Both the position numbers and the translations under genes were made by a program. Below, piece after piece: positions 24,034-35,239 of a stretch of 64,000 bases of DNA (positions within the stretch are counted from its first letter, which is position 1; each line of letters begins with the position of its first letter). This DNA comes from Hydrangea macrophylla (lineage: Eukaryota > Streptophyta > Magnoliopsida > Cornales > Hydrangeaceae). The stretch is taken from assembly GCA_033977485.1 (NCBI GenBank), contig CM066987.1, positions 90,242,588-90,306,587 on the forward strand, read 5' to 3'. Under the pieces are notes generated by a model, which made no database searches, was not told the origin of the DNA, and worked only from the letters and a program-made list of their open reading frames with translations.

Positions 24034-24294
24034 TCACCTTTTAGGTTTGGTATAAAGGGGTGATGTGGGATAATTTCTGAATTCATTCTGGCACATCATC
24101 ATAGGACCATGCAAGGCATCCTTGTATTCTTTTAGCAATGAGATCAATTTTATGCTTTTACCTTTATTGAGTGAAATATGGAAAGAATCACTTTGAGAAT
24201 CTTCTTCATTTTCTAAGTCAAATGCCAAGGTTTCCTCAATGATTTTGCATGCAGGTTCATTTGCTCTTTTTTTCACAGTTATTAAAAAAATCAT
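24034..24294 (-). pseudogene. Scrap of Tat-type pol (linker before reverse transcriptase)
   Basis: The 86-codon frame contains ISLLKEYKDA, the conserved segment just ahead of RT in Tat/Ogre and Athila pol proteins, followed by a shifted continuation and a terminal YTKPKR. Everything downstream (RT catalytic domain, RNase H, integrase) is absent, because the 3' UTR follows directly. Protease is also missing between this piece and gag, so pol has suffered at least two deletions. Confidence 0.6.
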
Positions 24295-24409
24295 TAAGCG
24301 GAATCAAGTAAGCAGAATCAGTCACTTTCATTGATAACAGAAAATTTAAAAGGTTTGGCTCATACTGGCCATTACAGACTTCCGGGGTAGGGGAATCCTA
24401 TCACTAGAC

Positions 24410-26644
24410 TCAAGGACATTTTGGCAAATTCCCTGATTCTATCTCTCCTCCATTTTCCGGCTTCTCCCTCCTTGCTTTATTTCCCTTGACCTCTTCTTTC
24501 AGTATTTCTTCCATCTGTTCTTTTCCAATCTTCACTTCCATGATTTTCTTTGGACCGCTCTCCTCGGTCTTACTGCCTTCTTCATCAAAAAGGTTCCTCA
24601 TAGCCAGACCATCCAGTGCACAAATCCAATCTTGGACAGTAATTAGTTCTATAGGCACTTGCAAGTATAGATCTTCGTAGTCAGTGTATTCATGTAAGAA
24701 AGAGATCTCAAAACCTTGCTCCAAGTATTTACCTTTGCAGTCCGCCCATGGCTCTAAAAAGCCATAATAGGGGAAATCTCCTCCTTTCTGGATGAAATGT
24801 GACGCTTGACCTTCTTCTCTATTTTTTTCAAGATCCTTCCCTTTCCCTTTTTCCAAATCATTCCCATCTAACCCACACAGCTTGGCATGATTGACCACTT
24901 CCTCAGCATTTCTCTCTTCTTCCCCTTCAGACCACAGACCATCTGTGTCACTGTACACCTCCTCCTCCCAAATGGAGTTATTAGTAGGATTGTTTGGTTC
25001 CCACCAATTGATTTGGATGATTTCATTGTCCATATCTTCCTCAAATGCTTGTTCTTCTTCTCCTCCTATCAGCCAATCCTCTTCCTCGACTACTATAAGG
25101 CATATCCTTTGATCTTCTGGGAATTCATAAGCTTTGGCAGCTTGTCCTACTGATACGATCAACTCAGATGGGTCGAAGATTTCCTTCCCAACATCTAAGA
25201 GATTGATGTTCCGTGGTGGTGGTACAGCATGATGATTGGGGAGCGGGTTCCGAGTCACATGCGGTCGAGCTGCAGGCGGAGGGGAAATGGTCTTATTATC
25301 CATCAAATCTTGTACTTCATGCCCTAACCTCATACATCGGTCAGTCGTATGGCCATGAGCTTGGTGAAACTCACAATAGAGGCTTGTATTGAAGCCCGGT
25401 GGAAGTGGATCAGGCATTGGTTTTGGATCTAGAGGCTTGAGATATCCTTTTTCCTTTAATCGCTTGAGAATGGTAGTTAGAGAAACCCCTAAATCCGCGA
25501 AGCGACGAGGCTGCCCTTCCAACTTTGGTCTCGACGCACCCCCTTTTTCTCGCAAAATTCTGCCTTTCTTCCGGCTGGCTTATTAGAACATTAACATCAG
25601 TTGCTACCTGATTTCCAGCATTCCCCCCATAGAATGGTCTTCTAGGACGGTTCCCCTGGGAATCTTCTCTTTTGATCTTTCCGTCTTTGATGGCGTCTTC
25701 TATCCTTGTCCCAATTTCAAACAACTCAGCAAAGGTATGAATACATTGATACATTAGTTTCTCCTGGTACACACTCTGCAGGTTCTTGATTACAATCCGT
25801 ATTTGTTCCTTCTCTGATGGCCATTGGGTCATTTTTGCAGCTTTCCCCCTCCATCGTGTCAGGAATTCAGCAATGACTCTCTATTCTCTTGCATGGTTGT
25901 TTCCAGATCCCTCACAGTTACATCGAGCTCTTGGTTGTATTCATATTGGGTGACAAAGGCTTTCACCACTTCCTCCCATATGCGACTCTTGCTTGGCTCT
26001 AATGTGAAATACCAGGATAAAGCTGCCTCAGTTAAAGTTTGTTGAAACAGCATGGCCATCATGGCAGGATTCAGACCACTTGGCTGAAAGGCCCCAATGC
26101 ACATCCTCACGTGGTTTCTAGGGTTTCCAGAACCATCAAACTTATCGATCTCGGGCATCTTGAAATCGGCTGGCAATTTTTCTTGAGTTCCCTCAAATAA
26201 ACCCTCTAACTCTAGCAGGTAGCTATCAACCCCATTAGACTTACGGACAACTTTCTCTAGTTTTTCCACCTTCTCCTTCATCTCGATACTCTCTTTCTCA
26301 GCTTTCTCAATTTTCTCTCTCTCTGCCCTCGGTACATCAGCTCTCGGTGGTTCCGGATCCTCAAACCAATCATCTTCCATATCCCAAACGGGTGGGGGAG
26401 GATTGATTATTGGTGGATCAACTACAGGCCTCTGACGAGTCAGTGTTTCCAACATGGTCATCATTTGGTCCATTCTCTCTTTCAATTGTGCTATTTCTGC
26501 AGCATGTTGTTCGTGATCCATTTCTATTTCTATCTCTGGCTCTCTTCGTACTAACCTTGCACTCGAATCCCTGACCCAAACTGTCCTGGTGTCCAAAGCT
26601 ATCTTGCCTACAACCATTTTTATTTTTAATAAATTTTCAAACAA
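24410..26644 (-). pseudogene. gag: gag of Ogre1, interrupted by two frameshifts
   Basis: Three overlapping minus-strand frames cover one gag: 26644-25859, 25832-25410 and 25555-24410. The first holds a leader, a Glu/Lys-rich coiled-coil-like stretch (about residues 105-140) and a capsid domain with KFDGSGNP and ALSWYFTL motifs. The second continues the capsid (EKEQIRIVIKNL). The third carries the knuckle-like CEFHQAHGHTTDRC, typical of Tat and Athila gag proteins, then a long acidic tail ending at 24410. Frame changes fall near 25860-25875 and at an A5G5 run (25539-25548). Gag would build the virus-like particle. As it stands it gives only truncated products unless ribosomes shift frame. Confidence 0.85.
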
Positions 26645-27863
26645 CCTTATTTTTTGAAAATGCTTGGTAAAAAAAAAAAATTATGAATGGCTCATATGTC
26701 ACACGGATGCGATGCATGTGTGTGTGTGTGCCTATTCTATATGCAAAAGAAAAGGAAAATTCTAATCCTAACACATAAACACATAAGCACATAAAATCCT
26801 CATCCATATCAAGTGCGCTTAACTTCTCCTTTCATCGTGATCTTCACTACCCTCTCAAAGGTCGGATTAAAAATTTTTCTCTTCTTTTTTTTTTTTTTTT
26901 TTGAAAAGCATGATGGTTTCAAATTCTCAAGAATCTCGAATTTTCCTTTGAAAGTGAAATCATTTTTTCCGCAAAAGATGATTGAGTTGAAATATTACTT
27001 TGAAACTCATTTGAAAACCATTTCTTTGGATGATGAAGTCTTTCAAAGTAATTTTTGCGAATTTTGAAACTTTTCTTTGAAAATGAAGATATAAATGATG
27101 ATTAGGTTTATTTGATTTTTTTTTTTTTACAAAAAAAAATAAACCTTGGATCCCCTCATTTTTTGAAAGAGTGATTTTTTTTTTTGAAATATTTTTGGAT
27201 AAAAGATGATGGATAATCAAAATCTGTCATTCACAGTGAACTTTGAATTCTTGGGTAGGAGTATCACATGATTGGATAATTATCGCACTTTTCATGAATT
27301 CGGATGCATACAAGGTCAATGATGCTTAGCTAACATGATATAAGAAGTATAATCTTATAATCAAGGTTCGGCATGTTCTCCAAATGTCGTGGAACATGAG
27401 GAGAAATTGCTAAATGGTGATTAAAAGATTATACATCTTTCATCAAGAAAGTATCGTCATCATCTCAAGTAATCCCTTTCGGGCATACAAAACTCCCTAG
27501 CACATAAATCCTAATCAAGAATTGATTTCCTAAGATCGAAAGGTTCTATGGAAGCTACCATGCAAAGGCCGGGTTTTGGTCACATAAGGGACCCTTGACA
27601 CACACCCGATAAGATGCTTCATATACCAATACATGGTACGAGATCAAGGGTGATCATACTGCCCCATGATGGCTTGACCGACCGGGTTGCCCCGAGCCTC
27701 CAAAGGTCATAGTTCCGTGCAATCGACTGGCGAGACATGCAAGTGCGATGCAACGGGAACACAAAAATTAATTAATTTGATTAAAAGGATGCTTTCAAGT
27801 CTAATCCTCGAGTGAACCCAAAATCAAAATTCTGGTCTGCGAAACCAGAGATTCTGGGTCCGC
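26645..27863 (-). other. Ogre1 5' leader
   Basis: Region between PBS and gag on the minus strand. No ORF resembles a known protein. It includes poly-A/T runs near 26885 and 27120 and a GT microsatellite near 26720. Autonomous Ogre elements have an extra ORF before gag; I see none preserved here. Confidence 0.6.
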
Positions 27864-27881
27864 TCCCCAGCAGAGTCGCCA
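27864..27881 (-). other. Primer-binding site of Ogre1 (tRNA-Arg type)
   Basis: The minus strand reads TGGCGACTCTGCTGGGGA, 3 nt from the 5' LTR. This resembles the tRNA-Arg-type PBS reported for Ogre/Tat elements, not the Met type of elements A and B. It fixes the orientation and supports the lineage call. Confidence 0.75.
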
Positions 27882-27884
27882 GAT

Positions 27885-28582
27885 TGTGGATACCGGCATT
27901 TGGGCCCACTTTTGTTTTTAAAACATTTTTCAAATTCCAAATTTAAAAACAAATGAGTCGTCACTTAATTTTTAAAAGGAAAATTAAGAAACCATTTTAA
28001 AGCAAACTGATCTTTTGCGAAACCAAAGATAAACCGGGTCCGGGGATTATGGAATGAAATGGGAAGGGGCTAACTGAATTTGCTCCATTTTTTAAATTTT
28101 CGAAAGGAAAATTAATCTAAACTTAATTTTTGTGAGTTATCTTTATATATTCATGTATATTTATGCTAAAATGCACCCATATAGGTGGTATGCACCCATG
28201 TGCATGGTATATTCTTCAATATACTATGCCTTTATTATTATTATTTTTTTCAAGAGACAATTTTCCTTTATTTAAAAACTCCTTTTTATCATTTTCATTT
28301 TATACTTTCTTTCAAAACCTTTTTATATGTATATTGAGCAAATTTTCAGACTGATTTCCTCATGTGTCCTTCAATGTTCGGGTTTCTCCCGAATACCCAA
28401 ACCCTCTCTCTTTTTTTATTTTTTTATATATTTTTTTAATTTTGCAATTTTAACTTGAAAAACATCTTGAAAATTTTGAATTTCTTGGAAAATCTTCGAA
28501 CGTCACGGTCATCGTCATCATCGGTCTTTGAGAGGTAACCAATCCCTAAATTTGACGTTTGGTCAAAATCGGGGTGTCAACA
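27885..28582 (-). repeat. Ogre1 5' LTR with 2.5-kb internal deletion
   Basis: Only 698 bp remain. It matches 16053-16234 and then, from about 28067, jumps to the sequence corresponding to about 18704-19220. The missing segment includes the TATA box, the inverted-word cluster and most of U5. The end is TCAACA where other copies have TCTACA, followed by the duplication GGAAT. The element therefore lacks its own upstream promoter. Confidence 0.85.
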
Positions 28583-28587
28583 GGAAT

Positions 28588-29346
28588 CGATTTTCGTTGA
28601 GTTTTATGAGACCACCATTTTTGAAGCTCCATAGCTATATATATCTATACGTATACACCTACATTTGATACCCCGCCTTGTGCGTAATGACTAATAGTTC
28701 ATTATGAGTAAGTTCAACAGACTCACCGATTGCTAGATTGAGAGACTCGTCCTGCCGAAGAAAACCATAAATTCCGTAATACAAGTTTCAAGCTATATCA
28801 ATGGCTTTGTAGCTCACTGTGCTACTCCTCTTTGCTGTATTTCTTTTTTTTTTTCTTTTAATTTCCAAAAATGAAAATGTGCTTATGGGTGATTGTCATT
28901 GAGAGAGGGAGTAAGAGTGATCAATGGAGAGGGCGAGCTTGAGGGTTTGAAAGAGCTTTTGAAATATAAGTGTATTAGTATGTGTGTTGCCTTTTGTTTT
29001 GCTTTGCTCTGTGCATCAGTATATATAGAACGTCAATTGTTGTGGTAAGTTTGGTTCATGGTTTCAAATTGTTATACAAGCCTCACAATTTCATCCACAT
29101 GAGTTGATGACTTCTCTTGGTTTAAAACTAAGCACACACACCACTATTATTTACAGCCATGTGAATCAATGATGGACTTCAATCAGCAGATGTAAGTTCA
29201 CACGGCTGATTAACGTTCGTCAATCAGTTCGTTTGGTTAGTTACGTAGATTGGCTCAGTCCAGTTAGTTCAGTTTAATAAGTTAGTTTTATAAATTATTC
29301 CAAATAAAATTATTAGGGACAAAAATATAAGTGACGTGATATTACA
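28588..29346 (-). mobile_element. LTR of gypsy element D, second part
   Basis: Continuation of 14340-16052 across Ogre1. The end is placed at 29346, where the minus strand would begin TGTAATATCACGTCAC, matching the TGTAATA or TGTAATG starts of LTRs A, B and C. The joined LTR would be about 2.47 kb, within the range of its relatives here (2.1-3.0 kb). No protein is encoded. Confidence 0.55.
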
Positions 29347-29922
29347 TTTTATTAATGGTTTTTATCTCAAATCATAGCGTATCTTAAAGGCGCAGTCTTA
29401 AGTAATAATATAATTAAATTACTAAGGAGTTAAAAAAATAAAAGGCACTGTATTTATAAATGTTCATACAAATATATTTATTTATTAAAATAATACCATT
29501 ATTAAAAATAATACACAGTGAGAAAATAAAAACTTGCATTTTATTTATTATTAGGGAACTGAAAATGCAGGTTGCTACATTAAGAGAAGTTGAGACATGA
29601 GAAACTAATGGTGTGTTTTATAACCAAATAAATTAAGTAAGGAAAAAAAAAATCAAGGGTGTATTTGTAACTCAATTAAGTGCTGAAATGAAAATTTTCA
29701 GCAATTTTTATTTCCAATACGTTTCATAACCTACTGAAACGTTAAGTTAAAAATTCAATTGAAAAAAATCCACTAAATACAGTCTATATCAGTATTTGAA
29801 ACTTTATTCTCAAACATGAAAATTCAATAGCTTAATATTTTCACTACAAAAAAATTCAGTGGTTACTTTTCATTACTTAGTTCTCAATCTCATCAAACGG
29901 GATCTAAATCTCTTTATCTCAT

Positions 29923-30199
29923 GTTCTCTTGTTTGGTAGGTTAATTAAGTTGGGAGGAAGAGAAAGTTAATAGATAGAAGTTGAGAGAAAGTAAAAGGAA
30001 AAAAGAGTGTTTTTTTATTTCTCTCAAAATTGGAGAGATTCAAAGAGAAGAGAAGAGACTGGAAATAAAGCATTTCTTTACAACATAAATATAACCCTAA
30101 GTATGTCACGTTTAGGAAGTCAATAAAGATAAAATAGCAAATTTGTTCTAAATACTTTCTTTGCGTTTTCTATTATGAAAGATAACCAAACAAGAGAAC
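29923..30199. mobile_element. Possible small TIR element
   Basis: A 15-bp perfect inverted repeat GTTCTCTTGTTTGGT occurs at 29923-29937 and, reversed, at 30185-30199. The 277-bp interval is non-coding. No clear target duplication was found. Confidence 0.35.
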
Positions 30200-30345
30200 T
30201 AATATATGTTTCCTTTATCTTTTCTTCCCTTCTGTTCTTTTTTTCTAACGAGTTTCTCTGCAGCTCTTTCATTCTTTCCACTTCTCTTAATCTGACCTTT
30301 AAAATTATTAAACTCATATGCATGTGCCAGTTTGTTCTTAGGTCT

Positions 30346-30531
30346 AGGGGTGTAAAGGGTCGATTCGGTTTGATTTTGTCAATTTTTTTTAGACTTTAAA
30401 AACCGACCAAATTGGCTCAGTTATATCAGTTTCTGTCGATTTTTTCGGTTCGTTGTGATTTTTGGGTTTGTAGCATTTTTTTGGAAAACTGACCGAACGT
30501 CTTGGTTTAGCGGTTTTGGATTACACTACTA
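30346..30531. mobile_element. 186-bp MITE-like element with 9-bp TSD
   Basis: Flanked by CTTAGGTCT at 30337-30345 and 30532-30540. Ends AGGGGTGTAAAG and, reversed, AGTAGTGTAATC are imperfect inverted repeats. Internally it has CGGTT-rich sequence of a type common in plant dispersed repeats. Confidence 0.5.
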
Positions 30532-31517
30532 CTTAGGTCTTACAATACTAAAATATTTTCATAAAGGCTCTGTTTGGCATGGAGATATAGAAAATGAAAA
30601 GAAATGAAAGGGAAAGAAAAACGAAAAAGGAAAACTAATTAATTCCTTCGTGTTTTTACTTGTGTTTTGCTTCATGCTTCATTCCCATTAAAAAAAAATT
30701 TCTAAATGATGATTATAAGGTAACAAGAACTAAAAAATAACTCACTGAGTTCATTATTTTTAATTTATTTCTCAAAAAAGAAAAGAAAACAAAAATATAT
30801 ATGTACATAATCTATACATCTATGTAATCTATATATATATGTGTATATAAATAGATAAACGAAAAGAAAAAAAAAACCTATACAGGAAAGCACGCGGCAA
30901 AAGCCAACTGCACAAACTAAGGAAAATGTGAATTTTGTTTTCGAATCTAAGTCCATGAACTAAAAGCCTTTGTTTGGTTAAATCCATGCAACTAAGGATT
31001 TGTTTGGTTCATGGAATATTTAGTTAAAGAAAATGAAAGAAAGCATTAAGGAAAAGACTTTTCTTTGTTTAGTTAGTAAGGAAATCAATGAGGAAAATAT
31101 ACAGGAAGAAAAAGAAAATATGGTGTGAGTCCCTTCCTTTTCCTCTTTTTTATTTTTTCGTGAATTCTATATTTTAAAAGTATTTAATTCATAATGCTAT
31201 TTAAGCTTGGAGGAAAACACAAGCGGAAACCCTAGGAAAACGGTTTTCTTTCTTATTTTCCCTTCATTTTCTTTTTCTTTTCTAAATCCGTAAACCAACT
31301 AGAACCTAGAAAAGAAAAGAATTGATTAAATGGTTTTCTTTTATTGAAACGGTTTTCATTTTAACTTTTTTTTTCCCTTTTTATTTAAACGGTTTGCTAA
31401 ATAATTAATTTGAGAAATTCGTGGCAAAATGTGGGAATTTCTATTGGACTTTGGGTGCCGAATTAGCTAAATAGCACATATCATACACAGCTTGTTATGT
31501 TATTAAGTCAGTGGATA

Positions 31518-32028
31518 TAGGGATGGTAATTTTTGACACGACACGGTAACACACATGAACCCGACACGAATTAAATGAGTTTGGGTTTAGTTTATACGGG
31601 TATGGGTTATAAACGGGTCGACACATTCTTTTTATTTTATTTTATTTTTTAAGAAACAATCATTTTTTTGAGTCAAAAATTGCGATCATCTCAGCCATTA
31701 AAAAAAATCTGATGGTACCACAACACGACTATATATAGATTGTGAATTAGGGAAAAACCATCTCTTCATTTTTGTTCCTCTATGTTTGGTTTTTTATTAC
31801 ATGAAGTCAATCTATTAAATAGGTCATGTTAAACAAGCCAAAAAAAAAAAAAATGGTTAAACGAGCTACATAGACCATGTATCGGCTTGCTCATTACATG
31901 GGTTGGTGGGTTAAATGGATGACTCGTGAATTGCATAGTCGGGTATGGGTTTAGATTTTTGACACATTTAGAAATGACACGATTATTGACATGGCACGAT
32001 TATGACACGACACGATCGCCACCCCTAA
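31518..32028. mobile_element. Dispersed repeat rich in GACACGACACG
   Basis: Begins TAGGGATGGTAA and ends CGCCACCCCTAA, imperfect inverted ends, with ACACGACACG motifs near both termini. This type of sequence is common in plant genomes. No target duplication was found, so the class is unsure. Confidence 0.4.
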
Positions 32029-32055
32029 TTACATAACTATGAGTTTTAATATAAA

Positions 32056-32627
32056 GGACAAATTACACTTTAGTCCATTAAACTATACACCTATTTTTAA
32101 TTGGGTCTATAAACTTGTTTTTTTTTTGTTTTGCAATTGGGTCCTTGAACTTTAAAAATTTATTCAATCAGACCCAAATTCTGGCACTGTTAGCTTAAAT
32201 TATTAGAAATTGTCACGTATGTTGCACGTAATGCTTACCTGTCACATATTAGGTTAAGACAAACACGGGAGTCTGTGAATGACTAAAAAAATGATGTGAC
32301 TATGGGTATGATTGAATGCAATTTTAGATCTAGTCGAATGTGTTTTTGAATTTGATTGAACGCGATTTTCAGATCTGATTGAATGCGATTTTTTGCACTA
32401 TTCACAATCTCTTCTGTTTATCTTAATCTAACATGTGACAGGTAAGCATTACACACAACGTACGTGACAATTTCTAATAGTTTAAGCTAATAGTGTCAAA
32501 ATTTAGGTCTGATTGAATGCATTTTTTAAGTTCAAGGACCCAATTACAAAAAAAAAAAATAATAATAAACTTATGAACCCAATTAAAAATAAATTATAAT
32601 TTAATAGAATAAAATGGAATTTGCCCT
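32056..32627. mobile_element. Foldback element with long inverted repeats (~570 bp)
   Basis: The left arm (from AGGACAAATTACACTTTAG) and the right arm (ending TTTGCCCT) are diverged inverted copies of roughly 200 bp. Landmarks such as TTTTTAATTGGGT and ACCTGTCACAT recur in reverse. The centre has three TTGAATGCGATTT-like repeats. No coding sequence and no clear target duplication. Confidence 0.6.
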
Positions 32628-33135
32628 AAATGAACACACACAAATATGCACAAAATGCAAAGCTAGATTGGAGTGATTTGGCAGGGTCATGTTAAACAAA
32701 GTGTTGATTCTTTATTGTCTGGGCCTGTCAAATATACCTACAAAGGTAGTCCAAATCCAAGCAAACTACGAGTTGGACTCAAACTGGACTTGGGTTTGCC
32801 CGTCTAAGTCACAGCCCTATTAAAATCACAATCATTAGGAAGACAATCTTATTTATGGGCTCGAGCCTTGACTTGATCTAATGTCTTTTTGATAGTTTAT
32901 AACCACTTATATTGACCATGCGATACTAACACGAATTCGATAACTCACACGATCGTCATAGTCAATAGAAGTGGTTATAAACAATTGAAAAGACATGCGA
33001 ATAGACGTTTGTGATTGTGAACAATTTGTCCAGATGCATACTTTTGTATCTTCTTGTTATAGACCAAGCTATTGCCAATTGAAATTAGTAGTACTAAATA
33101 ATCATAGATATTTGATAAACTACACAAATTAATAA

Positions 33136-33836
33136 GTGTAAATGTTATTTAGATTTTATGAGGTTCGCTCTAATCACACTTAGACGCATTCACATTTCAG
33201 TAATATCACCTACATCCTCTAAGATTAATTTAAAGCACGTATCACATAGATCCCCTCTGTCAATTCACTGTTAAAAAATGACGGTCGAACATAAATAAAT
33301 ACAAAATATGCTCTGAAAGTTTTGCCCTTATGTCATTTTAGTCCATGTAGTTTCAATTGGGTCAATTTTATCCCTACAGTTTTAAATTGAAGCAATTTGA
33401 TCCAAATGCCCAATTTCGTGAGAAAATTTGATAGAATTTACCCATTATTATGCACAATTACGCAACTAAGTGGGTTGAGAGATTGGTGATATTCCATTTT
33501 TATCCTCAAAAAGTGTGACAATGCATAGTATTTAGTAAATTCTATCAATTTTTCTCACAGAATTAAACATTTAGATCAAATTGCTTCAATTTAAAACTTC
33601 AAGCCCAAATTGACCCAATTGAAACTTCAAGGACTAAAATGACGCAAGGACCAAACATTCAAGGGTATTTTTGTATTTATTTATGTTAGTCCATCACTTG
33701 TTTAACAGTGAATTGACGGACAAAGTCTAGATGATACGCTCTTCATAACCCAAGGGGTTTAGGTGATATTATTGAAACTTAAGAGGATCTAAGTGTGATT
33801 AGAGTAAACCTCAGGGGATCTAAATGATATTTACCC
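33136..33836. mobile_element. 701-bp Mutator-like foldback element with 9-bp TSD
   Basis: Two inverted arms of about 330-340 bp (33136-33470 and 33500-33836) with many landmark matches, for example CTCTAATCACACTTAGA on the left against TCTAAGTGTGATTAGAG on the right. A perfect 9-bp duplication AATTAATAA lies at 33127-33135 and 33837-33845. Long TIRs with a 9-bp TSD are the hallmark of Mutator-like elements; with no transposase this is a non-autonomous derivative. Confidence 0.8.
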
Positions 33837-34498
33837 AATTAATAATTATAGCAATGAAACGTAGCTAAAGCTGGAAATACACATGGCACAGCATGAGGGG
33901 TCAGAAAATACAGTTGTATTGATCCATATTTTATTGCAACTGGCTGCTATTTTAATCTATATATCATATGGAAAGATAGTTGGTATTTTTCTGGTAAATA
34001 TTGACTCCATAACTTGTCTATGGTTGAATTCAGACTCTGAATTGTTCAACACAAGCTGCATTGTATCATAGAAAAATATATGTATGTATACGCAACCACA
34101 TGTACTGACTTTTGTGACTAGTTTAATTTAGGATTCTAATTTTGAAAGTGGATTTTTTTTTTTTTTTTTTGCTTGGAAATTTTTTTTTTTTTTTTTTTTT
34201 GAAAGTGGATAGTTGCACAAAAATGTGCATTCTATATGTTGTATAATGCATTCAGTAAGAGGATAGAAAGAGATCAAGATTTGGAAATAAATAATTATAT
34301 ATAAATAGAATATAAACAGATATACATAAATCCATAGTTGTAGAGAATTTTGGAAAAATAACAAAATCCTTCATTTTGGATTAATTGAGGTAAAAGTACT
34401 ACTCATTATTATTTTTGGTTAAAAGTAACTAAAGTACAACCCGTTTTCATTTGGAGGCTTAAGCTGAAGGCCCTTAATCTAAAGGCCCTTATACCCAA

Positions 34499-34665
34499 GA
34501 GTAATATTTGGGGCACTAACAACTTCCATTAACACTTACTAACACACTTTATCTCTCTCCTAGTGGTACTGTGGGGTCCGCAGTGGACCCCGCAGTACCA
34601 CTAGGAGAGAGATAAAGTGTGTTAGTAAGTGTTAGTGGAAGTTGTTAGTGCCCCTAGCATTGCCC
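34499..34665. mobile_element. 167-bp hairpin MITE with 9-bp TSD
   Basis: Almost the whole element is an inverted repeat. Arms from about 34510 and to 34654 pair over some 70 bp with very few mismatches around the centre GCAGT. It is flanked by the perfect 9-bp duplication TATACCCAA (34490-34498 and 34666-34674), suggesting Mutator-like mobilisation. The near-perfect stem could yield small RNA if transcribed, which is untested. Confidence 0.85.
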
Positions 34666-35239
34666 TATACCCAAATATGGCCTAGCAAAAACTCACCATT
34701 CTTATTCTTAAACCATTAACCCCTTTTGCGCTTGTTTTTTTTTTTTTTGTTCAAAAACACCCTTTTATGCATTTTAACAAATTATATGTTATCTATTTGT
34801 CAACAGAAAAATTCACTGAACAACCAACTAAAAAATTTGATTTTTTTACTACATTATTTAATTATCACATATGGATTTTGTTTTAAAGATCTCGATTTCA
34901 TGATTCCAAAAATAAATATTTATAAAAACTAGTTTGAAAATAGGAAGTTATGAAATTTTAAAAGAGGGAGATTCGACCATATCCCCCTCAAATAAAATCC
35001 TTACAATCTAAAACTCATATTACTTTTCTTTAATTCATTAGGTCTTTTTTACGCCTAAATAACTTTAAATTGTTATAACTTTTGCTCTACAAGTCAGTTT
35101 TCCGAAAATTTAATATTTTGGAATAAGCAAAATGAGATCTATCAACCACGATCAACATTGACCATGAAATACTGGGAAAAAAAACTAAAAACTAACAAAC
35201 ATGTAAAACAAATTGTGTTTTTTTGCATAAATATAACAA

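Larger units (their letters stand above)
16053..28582 (-). mobile_element. Ogre1: Tat/Ogre-like LTR retrotransposon with gag but without a working pol
   Basis: A complete element bounded by a perfect 5-bp duplication GGAAT (16048-16052 and 28583-28587). The 3' LTR is 16053-19220 and the 5' LTR is 27885-28582, which carries a large internal deletion. A PBS lies beside the right LTR and a polypurine tract beside the left, so it reads on the minus strand. Interior, in sense order: leader, frameshifted gag (26644-24410), a scrap of the pol linker before RT (24294-24034), a 3' UTR with duplicated polypurine-like modules, then four tandem arrays. Protease, RT, RNase H and integrase are missing. This matches gag-bearing non-autonomous derivatives (TR-GAG-like) of the Tat lineage. 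A long repeat-rich 3' UTR is a known feature of Ogre and related elements. Confidence 0.88.

Noticed and set aside
24887..25153. Plus-strand ORFs opposite Ogre1 gag
   Set aside because: Antisense shadows of the acidic gag region, which has clear homology on the minus strand.
34128..34364. Minus-strand ORF with Lys-rich start
   Set aside because: Driven by two poly-T tracts (about 34150-34200); low complexity.
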